Assembly: GCA_021793235.1 (NCBI GenBank)
Contig: JAJYTD010000027.1
Coordinates: 1-55,242, forward strand
Length of the DNA: 55,242 bases
Direction: 5' to 3'
Source: Actinomycetes bacterium
Lineage (GTDB): Bacteria; Actinomycetota; Actinomycetes; Streptosporangiales; Streptosporangiaceae
Below, piece by piece: positions 8,569 to 17,013 of the stretch; the first letter of the stretch is position 1, and each line of letters begins with the position of its first letter. A program made the translations under genes and the position numbers. The notes below the pieces were generated by a model. That model was not told the DNA's origin. It saw only the letters and a program-made list of their open reading frames with translations, and searched no databases.

Positions 8569-9485
8569 TACCTGCCCTCGCTCCGTTCCTTGCGGATCGT
8601 CCAGATCAGATACGGGATGACGACCGCGGCGACGGCCATCAGCATGTAGGCGGCGATCGTGGCGCCCTTGGCGGGGTCGCGCACCTCGAACACCATGTCG
8701 AACATGAAGATCGCCGGGACATCGGTGATGATCTGCTTGCCGGCGACCGCGATGATGAGGTCGAAGACCTTCAGCGACATGTGGCCGAGAATGATCACGG
8801 CTGACAGGACCACCGGCCGCAGCTGCGGGATGACGACTTTGGTATAGACCTGCCATTCCGAGCAGCCGTCGACCCGGGCGGCTTCCCGCAGGTCGTCAGA
8901 GATCCCGCGGAACCCGGCCAGAAACAGCGCCATGATGTAGCCCGACAGCTGCCAGACGGCCGGCAGGGCCATCGCCACCATGCCGAAGTCGGGGCTGGTC
9001 CACCAGTCGTTGACCAGGAAGTCCAGTCCCAGGTTGGCGAACAGCGCGTTCAGTCCGGTGGCGCGTTCGATGGGCGCGGGGTTCATCAGCCAGCGCCAGA
9101 CCAGGCCGGTGGCGATGAAGGAGATCGCCATGGGGGCGAGGTAGATGGTCCGCAGCGCCGCCTCGCCCCGGACGCCCTTGTCCAGCAGCAGGCCGAGCAG
9201 CCACCCCATGACCAGGGCCCCGCCCACGAAAACCGCGGTGAAGATGACCGCGTTGCCGACCGCGTTGAGCCACCGGGCTTCGCTCCACAGTGCGACGAAA
9301 TTGGCGAATCCCACGAATTCGCCGTCGTGGATGGGTTTGTGCTTGTCGCTCATCGCGAGCTGGAAGTTCCAGCCGATCATCCCGTAGACGAACACCGCGA
9401 TCAGCACGATCGACGGTGACACCAGCAGCAGCCCGGGCAGCCACGTGCGTACGCGCCGCACGGCCACCTCCTTCTTCGTCGACAT
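8568..9485 (-). CDS. Carbohydrate ABC transporter permease (MalF/CUT1 type)
   Basis: Second permease of the sugar importer, 305 residues with six predicted helices. The EAA loop LREAARVDGCSEWQVY lies near residue 205. The N-terminus is short and basic, lacking the extra periplasmic domain of enterobacterial MalF, as usual in Gram-positive CUT1 systems. It pairs with the following permease, with which it overlaps by one base, and lies 75 bases downstream of the binding protein gene. A strong hairpin in that gap probably lowers permease expression relative to the binding protein. Confidence 0.92.
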   Translation of the reverse strand: MSTKKEVAVRRVRTWLPGLLLVSPSIVLIAVFVYGMIGWNFQLAMSDKHKPIHDGEFVGFANFVALWSEARWLNAVGNAVIFTAVFVGGALVMGWLLGLLLDKGVRGEAALRTIYLAPMAISFIATGLVWRWLMNPAPIERATGLNALFANLGLDFLVNDWWTSPDFGMVAMALPAVWQLSGYIMALFLAGFRGISDDLREAARVDGCSEWQVYTKVVIPQLRPVVLSAVIILGHMSLKVFDLIIAVAGKQIITDVPAIFMFDMVFEVRDPAKGATIAAYMLMAVAAVVIPYLIWTIRKERSEGR

Positions 9486-9507
9486 CCGTGGCCGCCTCGC
9501 CGCTCCT

Positions 9508-9544
9508 CCTCGGGGCCGGCCGGGTGTACCCGGCGGCCCCGAGG
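9508..9544 (-). terminator. Intra-operon attenuating hairpin
   Basis: Nested inverted repeat: outer arms CCTCGGGGCC and GGCCCCGAGG, inner arms GCCGGGT and ACCCGGC. It lies between the binding-protein and permease genes. Such hairpins typically stabilise or partly terminate the message so that more binding protein than permease is made. Confidence 0.7.
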
Positions 9545-9560
9545 AAAGCCGGCCGGTCCG

Positions 9561-10820
9561 CTACTCCTGCGCCGCGGTGGTGAGCGCGTCCTGCAGGGCG
9601 GCGAGGTCGTCGTCCTGCAGGTACAGGCCGACCGCGGTGTCGATGTCGGTCTTCCAGGCGTTGTTCACGGTGACGCCGTGCCAGAAGGAGCCGGCGAGGT
9701 CATCGCTCTTCCACTGCTCCATGGCCTCGGTCAGGTACGCGCTGTCGGCGTACTTTTCGGGGTCGCCGTCGGTGCGCGCCGGGATGGAGCCCTTGAGCGG
9801 GTTGAAGATGTCCTGGCCCTCCTGGCTGGAGACCAGCTCCAGCCATTTCTGTGCCGCCTCCTGGTTGGGGGCCCCCTCCGGCAGGGTGAAGCTGTCGGAC
9901 AGCCACATGTAGACGCCGTCGGTGCCCGGCGACGGCGCCCAGCCGAAGTCCTCGCCCTCGGTCATCTCCAGGTCGTTGACGAAGTAGCCGGCGGCCCAGT
10001 CGCCCATGATGTTGAACGCGGCCTCGCCGTCGACCACGCGCTTGGCCGCCTCCTGCCAGTCCTCCGAAGCCGACTCCTCCTGGGAGTGCGCAAGGATCGC
10101 GTCGAACTTCTCCAGCGCGGTCTCGACCTCGGGTGTGGACCAGTCGGCGCCCGGCTCCCACAGGGCGTTGTAGGCGTCCACGCCGAGTTCCCCGAGCAGG
10201 ACGCTCTCCAGCAGGTGGTCGACGGTCCACTGCGCACCGATCGACAGCGGGATGGCGTCGGTCTCCTCCTCGATGGCCTTCAGGTCGTCGATGAAGTCGT
10301 CGACCGTCTCCGGCGGCTCGTCGATGCCGGCCTCCTCCAGTACCGCGGGGTTGAACCACAAGACGTTGGACCGGTGGACGTTGACCGGCACCGAGTACAC
10401 GCTGCCCTCGTAGCTGATCTGGTCGACCAGCTCCTCGGGGTAGGCCTCGCCGAGGCCGTTCTCCGCGTAGAAGTCGTCCAGCGGCTGGAGGTAGCCCGCT
10501 TCGATGTAGTCCTGGAGTTCGGCGCCGGCGTGCCCCTGGAAGGAGTCCGGCGGGTCCTGGCTTTGCAGCCGCCCCTCCAGAACCGCCTGGGCGTTGGTCC
10601 CCGAGCCGCCGGCCACGGCGGCGTTGACGAATTCGATCCCGGAGTTGTCCTCCTCGAACTTCTCGATCAGCGCGTTGAGACCGGCCTCTTCCCCTCCCCC
10701 GGTCCACCACGAGAAGACTTCGACCTCGCTGTTGTCGCCCGCACCGCCGCCTCCGCAGCCTGTGGCAGCAAGGACGCCGACCAGAGCGGCCGCCGTGGCC
10801 GCCTTCACGCCTGCCCGCAT
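9561..10820 (-). CDS. Sugar ABC transporter substrate-binding lipoprotein (GtsA-like)
   Basis: Extracellular solute-binding lipoprotein of 419 residues. A signal peptide ends in a lipobox, LAATGC, near residue 21, followed by Gly- and Asp-rich linker. The mature start VEVFSWWTGGGEEAGL and FQGHAGAEL resemble glucose/mannose-binding proteins of the GtsA/Thermus group, so glucose or a glucoside is the likely ligand, though this is inference. ATG at 10820 has GGGAGGG seven bases upstream, preferred over an in-frame start at 10889. First gene of the three-gene importer operon. Abundant Glu/Asp is consistent with a secreted actinobacterial protein. Confidence 0.9.
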   Translation of the reverse strand: MRAGVKAATAAALVGVLAATGCGGGGAGDNSEVEVFSWWTGGGEEAGLNALIEKFEEDNSGIEFVNAAVAGGSGTNAQAVLEGRLQSQDPPDSFQGHAGAELQDYIEAGYLQPLDDFYAENGLGEAYPEELVDQISYEGSVYSVPVNVHRSNVLWFNPAVLEEAGIDEPPETVDDFIDDLKAIEEETDAIPLSIGAQWTVDHLLESVLLGELGVDAYNALWEPGADWSTPEVETALEKFDAILAHSQEESASEDWQEAAKRVVDGEAAFNIMGDWAAGYFVNDLEMTEGEDFGWAPSPGTDGVYMWLSDSFTLPEGAPNQEAAQKWLELVSSQEGQDIFNPLKGSIPARTDGDPEKYADSAYLTEAMEQWKSDDLAGSFWHGVTVNNAWKTDIDTAVGLYLQDDDLAALQDALTTAAQE

Positions 10821-11271
10821 AGCAGTTCCCTCCCACATCGACGCCGCATGTGACATAGACAACGCTGCCCCGGACACCAATCCGGTCATTTTCGATCAAT
10901 TGTGTCAAGATCGGTCAGCATAACGTCTCGGCATAGGCGTCCGGCGCCGCTGCGGCGCTACGTGGAAGCGGGCGCCTGCCCGCAGGCGGTCACCGAGAGC
11001 CTCGCGGGCTGCTCCACCGCCGGGCGGCCAGCGCGGATAGGCGGCCTGCCATCCTGCCCGCCGCAACGGACGGTTGGGCCCGGGCAGAGGTCTGCCCCGG
11101 CTCCGCGGGGAGCGGGTGGGCGCCCATGGTGGGCACCACCCGCCAGATGACGGCCGGGCGCAGCGCGGCCGAGGTCTGTCCCGAGGCGGCCGCCCATGTC
11201 CAGGCCGCCTTCGGCATGGGCGGAGAACAGCCGGGCGGACCGCTTTCGCGCCGCCTCAAGGCCGTGCCGGG
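10821..11271. other. Intergenic region upstream of the sugar importer
   Basis: No convincing gene in these 451 bases. On the minus strand a TTGACA box lies at 10908-10913 and is flanked by the short inverted repeat CGATC/GATCG, a possible promoter element and operator for the importer, but no good -10 sequence follows at normal spacing. The rest (10930-11271) is GC-rich with only arginine/proline-rich shadow frames. Confidence 0.4.
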
Positions 11272-11400
11272 TCAGGAGTCCGGTTCCGCGTCCTCGCCAG
11301 GGCGGTCCGGGTGGCGGCGCAGCAGGGCGACCGCCCCCGCCAGGCCGCCCCACACGATGACCATGGCGATGACCATCATCGCGATGGCGCCGACCGACAT
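11272..11400 (-). CDS. metS: MetS-type small subunit of a sodium:amino-acid symporter
   Basis: Very short membrane protein of 42 residues: one hydrophobic helix (VGAIAMMVIAMVIVWGGLAG) followed by a charged tail. This matches the MetS small subunits that accompany MetP-type transporters of the neurotransmitter:sodium symporter family and are needed for methionine/alanine uptake in Corynebacterium. Its ATG at 11400 overlaps the stop of the transporter gene by one base (TGATG), showing coupled translation. It is easily missed because of its size. Family assignment rests on position, size and helix-plus-charged-tail layout. Confidence 0.8.
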   Translation of the reverse strand: MSVGAIAMMVIAMVIVWGGLAGAVALLRRHPDRPGEDAEPDS

Positions 11401-12947
11401 CACCGGCCTCCTTTCCCGGGAACGCCCGGTTCGGAGCCGGCGGCCGCGTCGGTGCCGGTGTCCATGCCGCGCTTCCACGGAATCAGTGAGATGAGGGCGC
11501 TGATCACGATCGCTCCCAGGGCGAGGCCCCATCCGGCGATCACCAGGAACCGCGTCGGGTAATCCCCGTAGTTCTCGCCGAGTTCGGTCGCGAGGCTGTC
11601 CCACATCATCCACCCGAGGACCACCGGCGTGATCAGGCCGAGAGCGATCCGCCACCACCGGCCGAGCACGACCGCCGAAGTCGCGTCGGCGTGGGCCTGC
11701 AGCGCCGGCAGGCGGCGCAGCACCCAGGCGACGACGACCACGGCCACCAGTCCGGCGAGTGCGACACCGTACTGGTTGATGAAGTGATCAGCGACGTCGA
11801 GCAGGTAGAGCCCTTCTCTGGTCGGAAACAGCGCCACCGACACGAGCGCCGTGGCACCGCCGACGGTGAGCACGGCGGGGACCCGCCGCAGTCCCGTCCG
11901 GTCCTGCACCGCCGCCACGATGACCTGCACGATACTCACCAGCGACGAGAATCCAGCGACCACCAGCGAACCGAAGAACAGCACGCCGAACAGGGCGGCA
12001 CCGGCCGGAATCGCCGAGATGATCTGCGGGAACGCGACAAAGGCCAGCCCGATGCCCGACTCGACGACCTCGTCGAGCGCGATTCCGCTGGACGCCGCCA
12101 TGAACCCCAGCGCCGCGAACACGCCGATCCCGGCCAGCAGCTCAAAGGAGCTGTTGGCGAACCCGGCCACGAGGGCGGATCCGGTGAGGTCGGCGCGGCG
12201 GCGCAGGTAGGAGGCGTAGGTGATCATGATACCGAAGCCGATGGACAGCGAGAAGAAGATCTGCCCGTAGGCCGCGACCCACACGCTGCCGTCCAGGACG
12301 GCCGACCAGTCGGGGGTGAAGAACGCGTCGAGCCCGGCCGCGGCGCCCGGCAGGAACAGCGCGCGGACGACCAGGAGCACGAACAGCGCCGCCAGCAGCG
12401 GAATGAAGACCTTGTTCGCCCGCTCGATGCCGCGCTGGACGCCGAAGGCGAGGACGAGCAGCGTGCACGCCCAGACGCCGACCAGCGGCCAGGCGACACC
12501 CGCCACGTAGGACGAGACCATCCCCGGCCCTTCGGCGACCTGCAGGAACTCCTCGTTCAAGAAGGCCTCGGGATCATCGCCCCACTGCCGTCCGATGGAG
12601 AACCCGACGAACCGCACCGCCCAGGCGATGATGACCGCGTAGTAGGTGGCGATCACGAAGCAGATCGCCACCTGCCACCACCCGATCGCCTCGGTCGGAC
12701 CGGACATCCGGCGAAACGCCCGCGGCGGCGATCCGCGGAAGCGGTGGCCGATCGTGTACTCGAGGATGAGCAGCGGAATCCCGGCGGTGAGCAGGGCGAT
12801 CAGGTAGGGCAGCAGGAACGCCCCGCCGCCGTTGTCGTAGGCGATGTAGGGGAACCGCCAGATGTTGCCCAGGCCGATGGCCGATCCGATGGCCGCCATC
12901 AGAAAGCCCGCGCGGGTGGCCCACTGTTCCCGAGGCTGCTGCGGCAT
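11400..12947 (-). CDS. metP: Sodium-dependent amino-acid transporter, NSS/SLC6 family (MetP-like)
   Basis: Membrane transporter of 515 residues with about 12 helices and the LeuT fold. The N-terminus has the sodium and substrate site signature AIGSAIGLGNIWRFPY. Members with a linked small MetS subunit import methionine and alanine with sodium; the other NSS substrates (tyrosine, tryptophan, leucine) cannot be excluded. ATG at 12947 is preceded by AAGGAG eight bases away. It forms a two-gene operon with the small subunit gene. The upstream 250 bases to the methyltransferase hold no gene. Confidence 0.92.
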   Translation of the reverse strand: MPQQPREQWATRAGFLMAAIGSAIGLGNIWRFPYIAYDNGGGAFLLPYLIALLTAGIPLLILEYTIGHRFRGSPPRAFRRMSGPTEAIGWWQVAICFVIATYYAVIIAWAVRFVGFSIGRQWGDDPEAFLNEEFLQVAEGPGMVSSYVAGVAWPLVGVWACTLLVLAFGVQRGIERANKVFIPLLAALFVLLVVRALFLPGAAAGLDAFFTPDWSAVLDGSVWVAAYGQIFFSLSIGFGIMITYASYLRRRADLTGSALVAGFANSSFELLAGIGVFAALGFMAASSGIALDEVVESGIGLAFVAFPQIISAIPAGAALFGVLFFGSLVVAGFSSLVSIVQVIVAAVQDRTGLRRVPAVLTVGGATALVSVALFPTREGLYLLDVADHFINQYGVALAGLVAVVVVAWVLRRLPALQAHADATSAVVLGRWWRIALGLITPVVLGWMMWDSLATELGENYGDYPTRFLVIAGWGLALGAIVISALISLIPWKRGMDTGTDAAAGSEPGVPGKGGR

Positions 12948-13199
12948 TGTCCGGGCTCCTTGGTCGCACGGTCCGTCGCCGACCGACGCTAGCAGCCCCT
13001 ATTACCCGCAGTTGCACATGCACACCGGAGAGTCACACACCGGTGGCCTGATCGGACGCCCGGATGCCTTACGGATTCCCTCCTCTCCGGGCGCCGCTTC
13101 GGGCGGTCAGCGCCTTTGCCTACCGTGTGCCCTGGAAGCGGGCAGAAGGGCCGATGGCGCTTTGCTGATGGGTCGAAACCGGGACCGGCCTGGCCGGGC

Positions 13200-13997
13200 T
13201 CAGGGTTTGCGGCCGACGGCGACCAGGTGCGGGACTTCGCGGCCGACGTAGAGGGTCTCGGCGTCGGGCCGCCACGCGGGGGCCGAGACCACACCGGGCT
13301 CCACCATTTCCAGACCGGTGAAGAACCGGGCCACCTCGGAGCGGCTGCGGGCCGTCATCGGGTTCGGATTCGCCTGATTCCACACGCGCAGCAGCTCGGC
13401 CATCCCCTCAGGGTCGACATCGGATGCGGGGTGACCTACGGCCAGGTAGCTGCCGGAGGGAACGGCCGCCAGCAGCGTGTCCACTACCTGCTGCGCCTCG
13501 TCGTCGTCGACGATGTAGTTCAGAATGCTCGAGAGGATGATCGCGACCGGGCGGTCGAAGTCCAGCGTCGCCTCGGCGGCGTGCAGGATCGCTTCGGGGT
13601 TGCGGGCGTCCTCGTGGATGTAGTCGGTGGCGCCCTCCGGGGCGCCGACGAGGAGCGCGCGGGCGTGCACCAGCACGAGCGGGTCATTGTCGACGTAGAC
13701 GATGCGGCACTCCGGCGCGACCCTCTGGGCGACCTCGTGGGTGTTGTTGGCGGTGGGCAGCCCGGTACCCACGTCGAGGAACTGGCGGATGCCCTGCTCG
13801 GCGACGAGAAAGCGCACGGAGCGCGCCAGGAACTCCCGGTCGGCGCGCGCGCTGACGATCCCGTCCGGCAGAATGGCGCGCAACTGCTCACCGACCTCGC
13901 GGTCGACGGCGTAATTGTCCTTTCCGCCCAACCAGTAGTTCCAGACCCGTGCCGAGTGCGGCACACCCGTGTCGAGCTGCGGCGAATTATCACTCAT
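13200..13997 (-). CDS. SAM-dependent methyltransferase, DUF574 family
   Basis: Soluble protein of 265 residues from the S-adenosyl methyltransferase group (DUF574) found in many copies in actinomycetes. Visible features are the start SARVWNYWLGGKDNYAVDRE, the glycine-rich SAM motif FLDVGTGLPTANN near residue 75, VYVDNDPLVLVHA and ILSSILNYIVDDDEA. The physiological substrate of the family is unknown. ATG at 13997 follows AGGA by eight bases; the frame is open to 14288 but that part is arginine-rich and has no ribosome site. Stands alone. Confidence 0.88.
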   Translation of the reverse strand: MSDNSPQLDTGVPHSARVWNYWLGGKDNYAVDREVGEQLRAILPDGIVSARADREFLARSVRFLVAEQGIRQFLDVGTGLPTANNTHEVAQRVAPECRIVYVDNDPLVLVHARALLVGAPEGATDYIHEDARNPEAILHAAEATLDFDRPVAIILSSILNYIVDDDEAQQVVDTLLAAVPSGSYLAVGHPASDVDPEGMAELLRVWNQANPNPMTARSRSEVARFFTGLEMVEPGVVSAPAWRPDAETLYVGREVPHLVAVGRKP

Positions 13998-14292
13998 ATG
14001 AATTGTCCTGAAAAATGGGGATGATCCAGCGATGTTGGGATCATAGAGCCTCTGTGGACCGCGGGCCCACGCCAGAGGCGGCCACGGCGCGAAGCCCCGA
14101 ATTCCGGCCACGCTCGGACAGCGGCGCGCCGGGAACCGCATGCCGCGGTGCCGCCTGGAGGGGCCGCCGAGCACCGCACCACGACTGTGCCCAGGAACGC
14201 GCGCGCAGCGCCGCGCGGCCCCTCTGGGCGGCCGAGCCGACGCACGTGCCCGGCCGCTTTGCAGCGGTCCGGCAGCGGTGCCGCGCACGGGC

Positions 14293-15057
14293 TCAGCCGG
14301 CGAGGAACTCGGTGATCGCCTTGGCGAAGTCCGGGTCTCTCACCGCCCCGAGGTGGTCTCCCGAAACGACACGGAGGCTTCCGCCCGGGATCGCCCCGGC
14401 CAGCACTTCCGGGCGGGTGGCCAGTTCGTCGCCGTCCCCGGCCAGGACGAGCGCGGGCGCGGTGATCGCCTCCAGCGCGATCGGGGCGCGGTGCATCGAT
14501 GCCGCCTGGGCCGCGAGGGCGAAGCGGTCACCGCCGACCGCGTCCGCGAACACGCGGAACGCGGCGGCGCCCTGGTCGGTGATGTCCGCCGGATCGTCCG
14601 CGGTGAGCGCTTCGAGCACACTGGGCCCGTTCAGGACTCGGCGGTCGACGCCGCCGATTTCGACCGCGGCGGCGCCGACCCCGCCGACCACCAGTCGGCG
14701 GATCCGCGTGTCCTTTGCGGCCAGGATCAGCGAGACGACCGCACCCATCGAGTAGCCGACGAGGTCGACCTGCGGCTCCCCCAGGATGTCCAGCAGCATG
14801 GACAGATCCTGCGCCATCCGCGCCTCGCCGTACTTCGCGCGGTCGTGCGGTTTGCCCGAGGCGCCGTGCCCGCGCGCGTCGACGGCGGCCACCCGCCGCC
14901 CGGCGGCCAGGAGCGCGTCGACGATGCCGGGAGCCACCCAGTTCGCGTCCGCGTTGGCGATGAACCCGTGGTGCAGCACCACCAGCGGACGATCGGAACC
15001 GTGGCCCCACTGGTAGTAGGCGATCTCGACGCCGTCCGAAGCGGTGAAAGTGTCCAT
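14293..15057 (-). CDS. Alpha/beta-hydrolase
   Basis: Cytoplasmic alpha/beta-hydrolase of 254 residues. The oxyanion-hole region is LHHGFIANADANW, the nucleophile elbow is GYSMGA (serine near residue 100), an acidic residue follows in LVLAGDGDEL, and the catalytic histidine is in SGDHLGAV near the C-terminus. This is a complete Ser-Asp-His triad. ATG at 15057 has AAGGGACAGGG just upstream; in-frame extension to 15144 is rejected. The substrate is unknown. It is separate from the membrane protein gene upstream by 90 bases and may share its transcript. Confidence 0.87.
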   Translation of the reverse strand: MDTFTASDGVEIAYYQWGHGSDRPLVVLHHGFIANADANWVAPGIVDALLAAGRRVAAVDARGHGASGKPHDRAKYGEARMAQDLSMLLDILGEPQVDLVGYSMGAVVSLILAAKDTRIRRLVVGGVGAAAVEIGGVDRRVLNGPSVLEALTADDPADITDQGAAAFRVFADAVGGDRFALAAQAASMHRAPIALEAITAPALVLAGDGDELATRPEVLAGAIPGGSLRVVSGDHLGAVRDPDFAKAITEFLAG

Positions 15058-15147
15058 GCCCTGTCCCTTCTCGCCCCCACACCAGGTGGCTCTGCTCTCC
15101 TCCATTGCATCCGATCCAGAGCCCGATGGCATCGGTGTTATCACCGG

Positions 15148-15654
15148 TCAGCGCATCTGGTGGGGGTCGGTGCCGTGGCCGGTGGGACCGGCGGCAGCCG
15201 AGCCGTAGGGGGCGCGGCCGTAGGGGGCGGCGCTCGGCCGGGCGGGCGCCGCCGTCCGCCACCGGGACGGCCAGACGGAAGCGGTGACGAGTACGGCCCC
15301 GAGGAGCACGTAGATGTGCTGGCCCATGGACATCGAGAGCGGGTCGCTGCGCAAGACGGCGGCGGCCATATCGGTATACACCAGGGGAGAGGACACCACC
15401 AGTCCGTACACCAGGAAGAGCACACCGGGGATCAGTGAGGCCAGCGGAGACAGCCAGGGCGACAGCGCCGCCCCCAGGACTACGCCCGCCAGCGCGATCA
15501 GCACGGTTCCGACCACCACCTCCGGTGCGCCGAAGTCGAACTTGATGAACGCCACCCTCGTGAACTCCATGCCTTTGCTCAGGAGCAGCACAATGGCGGG
15601 GATGGTGAGGACCCCGGCCCCCGCACCGATCAGATGGCGAATGGTGGCGGTCAT
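15148..15654 (-). CDS. Small polytopic membrane protein, unknown function
   Basis: Protein of 168 residues with about four hydrophobic segments (for example GVLTIPAIVLLLS, VLIALAGVVLGAAL and IYVLLGAVLVTASVW) and a Pro/Ala/Gly-rich hydrophilic C-terminal tail of about 40 residues. Similar proteins occur in streptomycetes and relatives, but I do not recognise a function. ATG at 15654 follows AAAGGA by eight bases. The gene may be co-transcribed with the hydrolase downstream. Confidence 0.75.
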   Translation of the reverse strand: MTATIRHLIGAGAGVLTIPAIVLLLSKGMEFTRVAFIKFDFGAPEVVVGTVLIALAGVVLGAALSPWLSPLASLIPGVLFLVYGLVVSSPLVYTDMAAAVLRSDPLSMSMGQHIYVLLGAVLVTASVWPSRWRTAAPARPSAAPYGRAPYGSAAAGPTGHGTDPHQMR

Positions 15655-15801
15655 GGGTACCGTCCTTTCTCGGCTCGCTCGTCCCGAGTCTGCCAGAATG
15701 CCCGGTCCAGGCGCGGAGGCGAAAACGGGGTACGGACGGGACGGCCTCGCGACCCGCCCCGGGAGGTGCCGCCCGAAGGCTGCGGCGCTGGGAGCCCCGT
15801 T

Positions 15802-15815
15802 CGGGAGCGCTCCCA
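15802..15815. promoter_or_regulatory. CebR/CelR-like LacI-family operator
   Basis: CGGGAGCGCTCCCA differs in one end base from the palindrome TGGGAGCGCTCCCA bound by the cellobiose/cellulose regulators CebR (Streptomyces) and CelR (Thermobifida). It lies about 90 bases upstream of the Gfo/Idh oxidoreductase gene. A possible -10, CATAAT, sits at 15847-15852. Confidence 0.6.
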
Positions 15816-15902
15816 CCCCAGTCCGGACCCCGCGCCCGGGGACCGGCATAATGCTGTGGTCGATGCCTGCCGCCCGGGCGGCCGACAGGAACGGAGCAGC
15901 AC

Positions 15903-16901
15903 ATGCCGGACACACCGACCCGTTGGGGAATCATCGGCACCGGGGGGATCGCCCGGATGTTCGCTGAGGATCTGCAGCGACTGCCCGGCCACGAGGTGCT
16001 CGCGGTCGGCTCCCGCTCGCCGGGCACGGCCGAAGCCTTCGCCCGGCGCCACGGGATCGGGCGCGCCTACGGTTCCTACGCCGAACTCGCCGCGGACGCC
16101 GACCTCGACGTCGTCTACATCGCCACGGTCCACAGCGCCCACCTCTCGGCCGCGCGGACGTGCCTGCTGGCCGGTCGGCCGGTCCTGGTGGAGAAGCCGT
16201 TCACCGTCAACGCCACCGAAGCCGCGGAGCTCGCCGATCTGGCCGCCGCACGCGGCCTGTTCGCGATGGAGGCGATGTGGACCCGCTTCAACCCGATCAT
16301 CAAACGGCTGCGCCGGCTGGTGGCCGACAAAGCGATCGGTGAGATCACCGCGCTCTACGCCGACTTCGGCTTCGCCCACGAATTCGACCCCGACCACCGC
16401 CTCTGGGCGCCGGACCTGGCCGGCGGCGCACTGCTCGACCTGGGCGTCTACCCGGTGTCGCTGGCCTCGATGCTGCTGGGGCAGCCGGACCGCGTCCACG
16501 CGACCTCCAGCACCGCGCCCAGCGGCGTCGACGCCCAGACCGCGATGGTGCTGCGCTACCCCGCGGGTGCGGTGGCCCTGCTGCACTGCGGGCTTGTGGC
16601 CGGGTCGCCGCAGACCGCGACCGTGATCGGCACCCGTGGCCGGATCGAGCTGGCCGCGCCCTTCTTCCGCCCCGCCGAGCTGAGACTGCTGCGCGAAGGG
16701 GGCCAGACCGAGCGGTTCGGCATCGAGATCCCCGGCCACGGCTACACCTACCAGGCCCAGGAAGTGGCCCGGTGCCTGTCCGAAGGGCTGCTGGAGTCGC
16801 CCCTGATGCCGCTTGAGGAGTCGGTCGCCGTTCTGCGCCTGCTCGACACCGTGCGCGAGCAGCTCCGCGAGGCGCACTCCCCCGTGGCCCAGACGACCTG
16901 A
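15903..16901 (+). CDS. Gfo/Idh/MocA family sugar oxidoreductase
   Basis: NAD(P)-dependent dehydrogenase of 332 residues. The N-terminal Rossmann fold has WGIIGTGGIARMFAEDL, and the family lysine motif is VEKPFTVN near residue 95. The C-terminal half is the usual alpha/beta domain with HEFDPDHRLW and GGALLDLGVYPV. Members oxidise or reduce sugars, inositols or dihydrodiols, and the exact substrate is unknown. GGAG lies six bases before ATG 15903. The palindrome upstream suggests control by a CebR-like repressor and thus a role in glucan or disaccharide use; this is inference. Confidence 0.88.
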   Translation: MPDTPTRWGIIGTGGIARMFAEDLQRLPGHEVLAVGSRSPGTAEAFARRHGIGRAYGSYAELAADADLDVVYIATVHSAHLSAARTCLLAGRPVLVEKPFTVNATEAAELADLAAARGLFAMEAMWTRFNPIIKRLRRLVADKAIGEITALYADFGFAHEFDPDHRLWAPDLAGGALLDLGVYPVSLASMLLGQPDRVHATSSTAPSGVDAQTAMVLRYPAGAVALLHCGLVAGSPQTATVIGTRGRIELAAPFFRPAELRLLREGGQTERFGIEIPGHGYTYQAQEVARCLSEGLLESPLMPLEESVAVLRLLDTVREQLREAHSPVAQTT

Positions 16902-17013
16902 GGGTTCAGCCGCCGCCCCTCGGGCAGCAGCGACACGTGAACCCCCGATCACGACGCGATACGGTCGAGGGCGGACTCCGTACCCGTGGGGGATGGACGG
17001 GAGGCGGCCGGGG

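Noticed and set aside
10958-11353. Minus-strand frames between the binding protein gene and metS
   Set aside because: The translations are Arg/Ala/Pro-rich, lack ribosome sites, and the frames overlap the start of metS.
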